NCBI GenBank assembly: GCA_910580195.1
Contig: CAJTWA010000078.1
Span: 1-8,277, forward strand
Source: an uncultured Lachnospiraceae bacterium
GTDB lineage: Bacteria > Bacillota > Clostridia > Lachnospirales > Lachnospiraceae
Direction of reading: 5' to 3'
DNA: 8,277 nt
Below, in pieces: positions 5,142 through 8,277 of this stretch; the stretch's first letter is position 1; each line of letters begins with the position of its first letter. The notes under the pieces were generated by a model that searched no databases, was not told the DNA's origin, and saw only the letters and a list, made by a program, of their open reading frames with translations. The translations under genes were made by a program, and so were the position numbers.

Positions 5142-5852
5142 CTATTCGCCCTTTTTCTCTTTCGCTATGCGTTCCCGCTCTGCTTGGGACAGGCGCAGGT
5201 AATCGGGGGTATGTTCTGCAGCATCCTGTATGCGCCCCTGCCGGTAATAAACCAACGCCAGCGCAGCTACCGCTGCTGCCCGCTGCTTATTTAAATGGGC
5301 TGGGGCAAAGGAAAATGGGACTTTGCAGTTTTCTTCGATAAATGCACGGAACACAGGGACGCCGTCCCCCAGAAATACAACGGGGCGGTTTTTCCCATTA
5401 ATCTTCCCTATGATTTCTTCTATCCCTACCGCGCACTGGGACACCAGCACTTCCATGCCCGCTGGGGTAAATCCGTACAGCCCGGTGTAGGCCTGGCTGC
5501 GCCTTGCGTCCATCAGCGGGCAAACCATGTCCCGGCAGCCATACAAGTTATAAGCAAGGCCATCTACGGTTGGGATCTGGATTAATGGCTTATCTAGGGC
5601 AAAGCCTAGCCCTTTGGCGGTGGCTGAACCTATGCGCAGGCCGGTAAAAGAGCCCGGGCCGCCTGCAACGGCAATGGCATCGATTCCCTGTAAATCTAAC
5701 TCTATCATTTTTACGATTTCATCCAGCATGGGCAGCAGTGTCTGGGAATGGGTTTTCTTATAATTTACGGTATACTCTGCCAGTAGATTATCGTCCTCCA
5801 CCACGGCAACGCTGGCTACCAAGCCGGAACTGTCCAATGCTAATATTTTCAT
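5142..5852 (-). CDS. tsaB: tRNA t6A37 threonylcarbamoyladenosine biosynthesis protein TsaB
   Basis: TsaB (YeaZ) is an inactive paralogue of TsaD that dimerises with it and is needed for t6A formation. The 236-residue protein has the typical start MKILALDSSG, YKKTHSQTLLPML (31-43), GGPGSFTGLRIG (64-75), MDARRSQAY (114-122) and the C-terminal PDYLRLSQAER (216-226). It is full length, with the N-terminal ASKHA lobe conserved and a divergent second half, as usual. The start is fixed by family alignment. The nearest ribosome-like AAAGGG lies 13 nt before it and directly abuts a tiny ATG-TTA-TAT-TAA reading frame ending one base before the tsaB ATG. It lies 76 bp after tsaE and 51 bp before rimI. 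Confidence 0.96.
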   Translation of the reverse strand: MKILALDSSGLVASVAVVEDDNLLAEYTVNYKKTHSQTLLPMLDEIVKMIELDLQGIDAIAVAGGPGSFTGLRIGSATAKGLGFALDKPLIQIPTVDGLAYNLYGCRDMVCPLMDARRSQAYTGLYGFTPAGMEVLVSQCAVGIEEIIGKINGKNRPVVFLGDGVPVFRAFIEENCKVPFSFAPAHLNKQRAAAVAALALVYYRQGRIQDAAEHTPDYLRLSQAERERIAKEKKGE

Positions 5853-5928
5853 TTTAATATAACATCCCTTTCATTCCACATGGGCTTAAACAGGCAATCA
5901 AAGGTTCTGCAATGGGCTATTGCGCCCT

Positions 5929-6363
5929 TTATTTGGCTACTTCTTGGATTGTGATTTTGCGGTAATCAAAGCCTTTTTCCATATCTTTTTCTATCTTGAT
6001 TTCCTGATAGCGGCCTGGGAGGAGTTCTGCAATCAGGTCTGCCCATTCCACAACGGTAAGGCCTTGGCCGTAAAAATAGTCCTCATAGCCAATCTCGTCC
6101 ATCTCTTCCACATCGCCAATCCGGTATACGTCAAAATGGTAGAATGGCATCCGGCCTTCCCCGTATACCTGCACAATGGTAAACGTGGGGCTGCTGACGG
6201 GCTCCTCAATCCCTAGGCCTTTGGCAATCCCTTGCGTCAGGACGGTTTTCCCTGTGCCTAAGTCGCCCACCAGCGTGTAAAGCTGGCCGGGCCGGGCCTT
6301 GGCGGCTAATTCTTTCCCCAGCTGGAACGTTTCTTCTGGGGAAAATGTTTCGGTTATCTGCAT
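5929..6363 (-). CDS. tsaE: tRNA t6A37 biosynthesis ATPase TsaE
   Basis: TsaE (YjeE) is the P-loop ATPase that binds the TsaB-TsaD complex and drives its turnover during t6A synthesis. The 144-residue protein has Walker A GDLGTGKT (33-40), SSPTF (57-61), the family motif HFDVYR (76-81), the acidic stretch DVEEMDEIGYEDYF and VVEWAD (104-109). All are standard and the length is normal. The ATG has GAGGG about 5 nt upstream. It lies 43 bp after the YcxB-like gene and probably shares its promoter. Confidence 0.97.
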   Translation of the reverse strand: MQITETFSPEETFQLGKELAAKARPGQLYTLVGDLGTGKTVLTQGIAKGLGIEEPVSSPTFTIVQVYGEGRMPFYHFDVYRIGDVEEMDEIGYEDYFYGQGLTVVEWADLIAELLPGRYQEIKIEKDMEKGFDYRKITIQEVAK

Positions 6364-6406
6364 AGCGTCCCTCTGTTTCCTATTATGTTTCCTAATTTTA
6401 AGGCGG

Positions 6407-6919
6407 TTAAATGCTAAATGGGTTCAGTTTCAGGCGGTAGCCTTCCATATGGTTGACGGCAAGGGCTACTACTGTTTCGTACCGCTCCTTCCCTACGGCT
6501 TCCCGGGGAATGACATAGGCATTGACCCGGTTGCTGTAAACTAGGAGGCTGTTTTTGGTAGAAACCATTTTATAAATCTGTTTCCATTCCAAGTCTGCGG
6601 CCTGTTCCCCTTGGGACACGTGTATCCCTGCGTCGTCTACCTTGTAGCGGAGGGGCTGCTTTAAGACATCGGAGGCCTGTATCTGCTTTTTGGAGCGCAG
6701 GTAAAGGCTGGCGGGCACATAGATGAGGAATACAATGCCAAACACGGTATACAGCAGGGTATACCTAGGCTCTACCTTGCCGAAGGTGATGGCGGCCGTA
6801 ATCAGTACCCAGACGCCTACCAGCGTTGCGCAAATGCCTTGGAACCCGTGGTATGCGTGGTACAGGTTGAACCGGTACATGTCTTTTTCTGTGATGGCTG
6901 CATCAAATTCTACTGACAT
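6407..6919 (-). CDS. YcxB-like membrane protein
   Basis: The 170-residue protein has two hydrophobic segments (about 28-47 and 53-74, ending LYLRSKK) and a cytosolic C-terminal beta-rich domain. That domain has the order YKVDDAGIHVSQGEQAADLEWKQ, then KMVSTKNSLLVYSNRVNAYVIPREAV, which is the pattern of YcxB-like C-terminal domains (PH-like fold). The function of this family is not established. AAGGAG lies 8 nt before the ATG and a good promoter sits just upstream, so it is the first gene of the tsa operon. A role in translation would be guesswork; it may be linked only by promoter sharing. Confidence 0.85.
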   Translation of the reverse strand: MSVEFDAAITEKDMYRFNLYHAYHGFQGICATLVGVWVLITAAITFGKVEPRYTLLYTVFGIVFLIYVPASLYLRSKKQIQASDVLKQPLRYKVDDAGIHVSQGEQAADLEWKQIYKMVSTKNSLLVYSNRVNAYVIPREAVGKERYETVVALAVNHMEGYRLKLNPFSI

Positions 6920-6950
6920 TTTGTGTGCTCCTTTTTCTTACTTTCGTCAT

Positions 6951-6979
6951 ATTATACTCTTTTTGGGCAGGGTTCACAA
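6951..6979 (-). promoter_or_regulatory. Promoter of the ycxB-like/tsaE/tsaB operon
   Basis: On the minus strand there is -35 TTGTGA (6974-6979; 4 of 6 consensus), a 17-bp spacer and a perfect -10 TATAAT (6951-6956). The predicted start is near 6944, giving a short leader of about 25 nt. It begins 16 bp after the stop of the Rpn gene, with no terminator visible in between, so readthrough from the Rpn gene is possible. Confidence 0.75.
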
Positions 6980-6995
6980 GATGTTTTTGGCGCGA

Positions 6996-7913
6996 TTAGG
7001 AATCTAGCATGGATAAAATGTCTTTTGGCTGTTTACCGGGATGGTTTTCGATTAGGTGATAGAGCTCTTCGATATCGGACTCGTTTTCCTCTAGGTCCTC
7101 GGCAATCTGGGTTAGGGATTTACCCTTCTGGTATTTCCTTCCTATCTGGGCAATTAATTTTAATGTCCCGCCTTCTTCCCTGGCAATTTCCCGTTCATTT
7201 TCTATGTGCGCCTGTTCGTCGTATTCATAAAGCAGCATGGAACATACCTCCTCCCGATGGTTTTTTAAGATATCTGCAAGAATATTTTTCGCAATGCATG
7301 AATCCACTGCTAGATTAACGGCATCCTGAATGGCTTCGCCTGCATCCAAAAACTTCCTAACTTTGCTGATAAACTGTGCATACTCTTTTAATCTATGGCA
7401 TTTTTCCATAAGCGCCTGATTACAGCCCAAATTGATGTTCAGGACAAGCGCCCGGCATTGCAATGCGGCGTCCTGCTGCGCAAAACCTTCTGGAAATGCG
7501 CCGTGCAATTCTAAAATTTGGCGTTCTGGCTCCTTCTTTGTCCCATTATAAAAAACAATGAAGCTTGGGTATGGAAGGCTTATTCTTTTGCTGCTGTAAA
7601 GGTCTTTGCCAGAACCAATGATTTTACGGTACAAATCTGCGAAATACAAGAGCCCCCGCAACGGCAGGTTAGGGCTGAAAGTGCTTTGGTGCTCATAAAG
7701 GTTCAGTACATTTTTTACCAGAAAAGAAATATCATTTTTCATGCCCATATATATGGCATCCTCAATGGAATTGATTTCTACTTCTTCTGGGTTGCTGTAG
7801 CTGGTGTTATTCACTGCATTGTAAAGTTCCAGCAAGTCTTTTTTCTCCTTGAAAATCAGCTTAAACAAGCGGTCTTTGTATTCCCTGTTTATCCTGCTGC
7901 GTTCTTTTGCCAT
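6996..7913 (-). CDS. Rpn-family PD-(D/E)XK nuclease-like protein
   Basis: This 305-residue protein belongs to the Rpn (recombination-promoting nuclease, formerly 'putative transposase') family common in Lachnospiraceae. In E. coli, Rpn proteins raise RecA-independent recombination and have DNA endonuclease activity; some are linked to phage defence. The family opening is clear: NREYKDRLFKLIF (9-21), LYNAVNNTSY (30-39), IEDAIYMGMKNDISFLV (50-66), LNLYEHQSTFSPNLPLRGL (70-88), LPYPSFIVFYNGT (113-125). Likely catalytic residues are D61 and E74-x-Q76. The C-terminus is helical and ends in a possible HTH-like segment (SLTQIAEDLEENESDIEELYHLI, 266-288). The ATG at 7913 is preferred, as GGAGG lies 7 nt upstream; an ATG two codons earlier is only 1 nt from GGAGG. 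No partner gene, inverted terminal repeats or target duplication are visible. Confidence 0.9.
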   Translation of the reverse strand: MAKERSRINREYKDRLFKLIFKEKKDLLELYNAVNNTSYSNPEEVEINSIEDAIYMGMKNDISFLVKNVLNLYEHQSTFSPNLPLRGLLYFADLYRKIIGSGKDLYSSKRISLPYPSFIVFYNGTKKEPERQILELHGAFPEGFAQQDAALQCRALVLNINLGCNQALMEKCHRLKEYAQFISKVRKFLDAGEAIQDAVNLAVDSCIAKNILADILKNHREEVCSMLLYEYDEQAHIENEREIAREEGGTLKLIAQIGRKYQKGKSLTQIAEDLEENESDIEELYHLIENHPGKQPKDILSMLDS

Positions 7914-7919
7914 AGGCAT

Positions 7920-7931
7920 ACCTCCATTATA
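7920..7931 (-). promoter_or_regulatory. TATAAT directly fused to the ribosome binding site of the Rpn gene
   Basis: The minus strand reads TATAAT (7926-7931) immediately followed by GGAGG (7921-7925). The GGAGG is well placed for the ATG at 7913. If TATAAT is a working -10 (weak -35 TTGTAC at 7949-7954, 17-bp spacer), transcription would start near 7919, after the ribosome site, giving a leaderless mRNA. It is more likely that the mRNA starts further upstream and TATAAT is incidental or secondary. Confidence 0.4.
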
Positions 7932-7992
7932 ATCAAAAATGCATGTATGTACAATAAAAACTCTTTGAAAAAAATAAGCTATGAAAGGGGCT

Positions 7993-8056
7993 GTTCCAGA
8001 AACTTTGGCGGAACATAAGGATTTGTGAATGTCACAGATTGCAGGCTGTCCTGCAA
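7993..8056 (-). repeat. Cluster of three small hairpins upstream of the Rpn gene
   Basis: Three inverted repeats lie close together: TTGCAGG/CCTGCAA with a 4-nt loop (8039-8056), TGTGA/TCACA with a 3-nt loop (8024-8036), and GTTCC/GGAAC with a 12-nt loop (7993-8014). If the promoter at 8069-8097 is used, all three fall in a leader of about 150 nt. The strongest (8039-8056) has no T-run after it on either strand. They could be regulatory RNA structure, operator sites or remnants of a mobile repeat. Confidence 0.5.
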
Positions 8057-8068
8057 ATTGATGGCAAT

Positions 8069-8097
8069 ATCATAACACAAAGCGAGAAAAATAGCAA
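8069..8097 (-). promoter_or_regulatory. Candidate distal promoter of the Rpn gene
   Basis: On the minus strand there is -35 TTGCTA (8092-8097; 4 of 6), a 17-bp T-rich spacer and -10 TATGAT (8069-8074; 5 of 6). The predicted start near 8062 would give the Rpn mRNA a leader of about 150 nt that begins right before the hairpin cluster. Confidence 0.5.
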
Positions 8098-8176
8098 ATA
8101 AATTCTGCATAAAACAATGCCTTCTGGCTTTAGGGAAAATGTGCCCAGCAACAAAATGCAAAGATGTTTTTCTGAA

Positions 8177-8239
8177 CAAAGTGGGCAAGCCCACAGGGGC
8201 TCCCCTATCCCCTCAATCCCCCGGGGCTTGCTCACTTTG
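8177..8239. repeat. Long inverted repeat (16-bp arms) near the right edge
   Basis: CAAAGTGGGCAAGCCC (8177-8192) pairs with GGGCTTGCTCACTTTG (8224-8239): 15 Watson-Crick pairs and one G-U on the plus strand, which becomes an A-C mismatch on the minus strand. The 31-bp interior is rich in C on the plus strand (CCCC runs). No T-run follows on either strand, so it does not look like an intrinsic terminator. The 7920-8277 stretch holds no gene I can support; open frames through it cross this hairpin and have no recognisable domain. Confidence 0.75.
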
Positions 8240-8252
8240 CGCGCCGAGCACG

Positions 8253-8266
8253 GTCGCCTTGGCGAC
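8253..8266. repeat. Short GC-rich inverted repeat at the right edge
   Basis: GTCGCC-TT-GGCGAC is a 6-bp perfect stem just outside the longer inverted repeat. The local base composition is much more GC-rich than the AT-rich intergenic DNA elsewhere in the window. It may be part of the same repeat element, which could continue beyond the edge. Confidence 0.6.
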
Positions 8267-8277
8267 ATAATACCCTT

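Noticed and set aside
7979..8268. Minus-strand open frames in the right-hand non-coding region
   Set aside because: The two overlapping frames (7979-8194, 8032-8268) have no good ribosome site, run through the hairpins, and show no domain or family resemblance I trust. A short real gene is not excluded.
6996..8277. Insertion sequence or transposon carrying the Rpn gene
   Set aside because: Rpn proteins were once called transposases, but no terminal inverted repeats flank the gene and no target duplication is visible. The right-edge inverted repeat has no partner left of the gene.

Overview
The window looks like a chromosomal segment of a Gram-positive Clostridia, most likely a Lachnospiraceae-type gut anaerobe. 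The reasons are Firmicutes-style ribosome binding sites (GGAGG, AAGGAG), A-tract-rich stable-RNA promoters, CCA-less tRNA genes, the tsaE-tsaB-rimI-tsaD gene order, and an Rpn-family protein and small proteins of kinds I associate with that family. Genus cannot be read from the sequence. Every feature I accept as a gene lies on the minus strand, so the window is transcribed from right to left.

Right to left: 7920-8277 holds no convincing gene but several inverted repeats and a possible promoter. An Rpn-family PD-(D/E)XK nuclease-like gene follows (6996-7913). A sigma-A promoter (6951-6979) then opens a run of closely spaced genes: a YcxB-like membrane protein, tsaE, tsaB, rimI, a small two-CxxC protein (with its own possible promoter), rnz, a membrane-anchored unknown protein, tsaD and ispD. 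tsaD and ispD overlap in a TAATG junction. The 3' end of ispD runs into a 65-bp tandem repeat (691-847). Beyond it are a tRNA promoter, tRNA-Ser(UGA), tRNA-Ser(GGA), and two tandem strong promoters whose leader runs off the left edge, most likely into an rRNA operon.

The theme is translation and tRNA maturation. TsaE, TsaB and TsaD are three of the four proteins that make t6A37 on ANN-decoding tRNAs (TsaC/Sua5 is not here). RimI acetylates a ribosomal protein. RNase Z cuts 3' trailers from CCA-less tRNA precursors, and both tRNA-Ser genes here lack an encoded CCA. IspD belongs to the MEP isoprenoid pathway, which supplies DMAPP for, among other things, i6A37 on UNN-decoding tRNAs such as these two tRNA-Ser species.

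I see no CRISPR array, no intact insertion sequence and no clear new defence system. The most unusual items are the ispD/repeat junction, where one base separates a stop codon from a roughly 50-codon open extension; the RNase Z with a changed exosite arm; the two unknown small genes inside the t6A operon; and the structured region upstream of the Rpn gene with the inverted repeats at the right edge.
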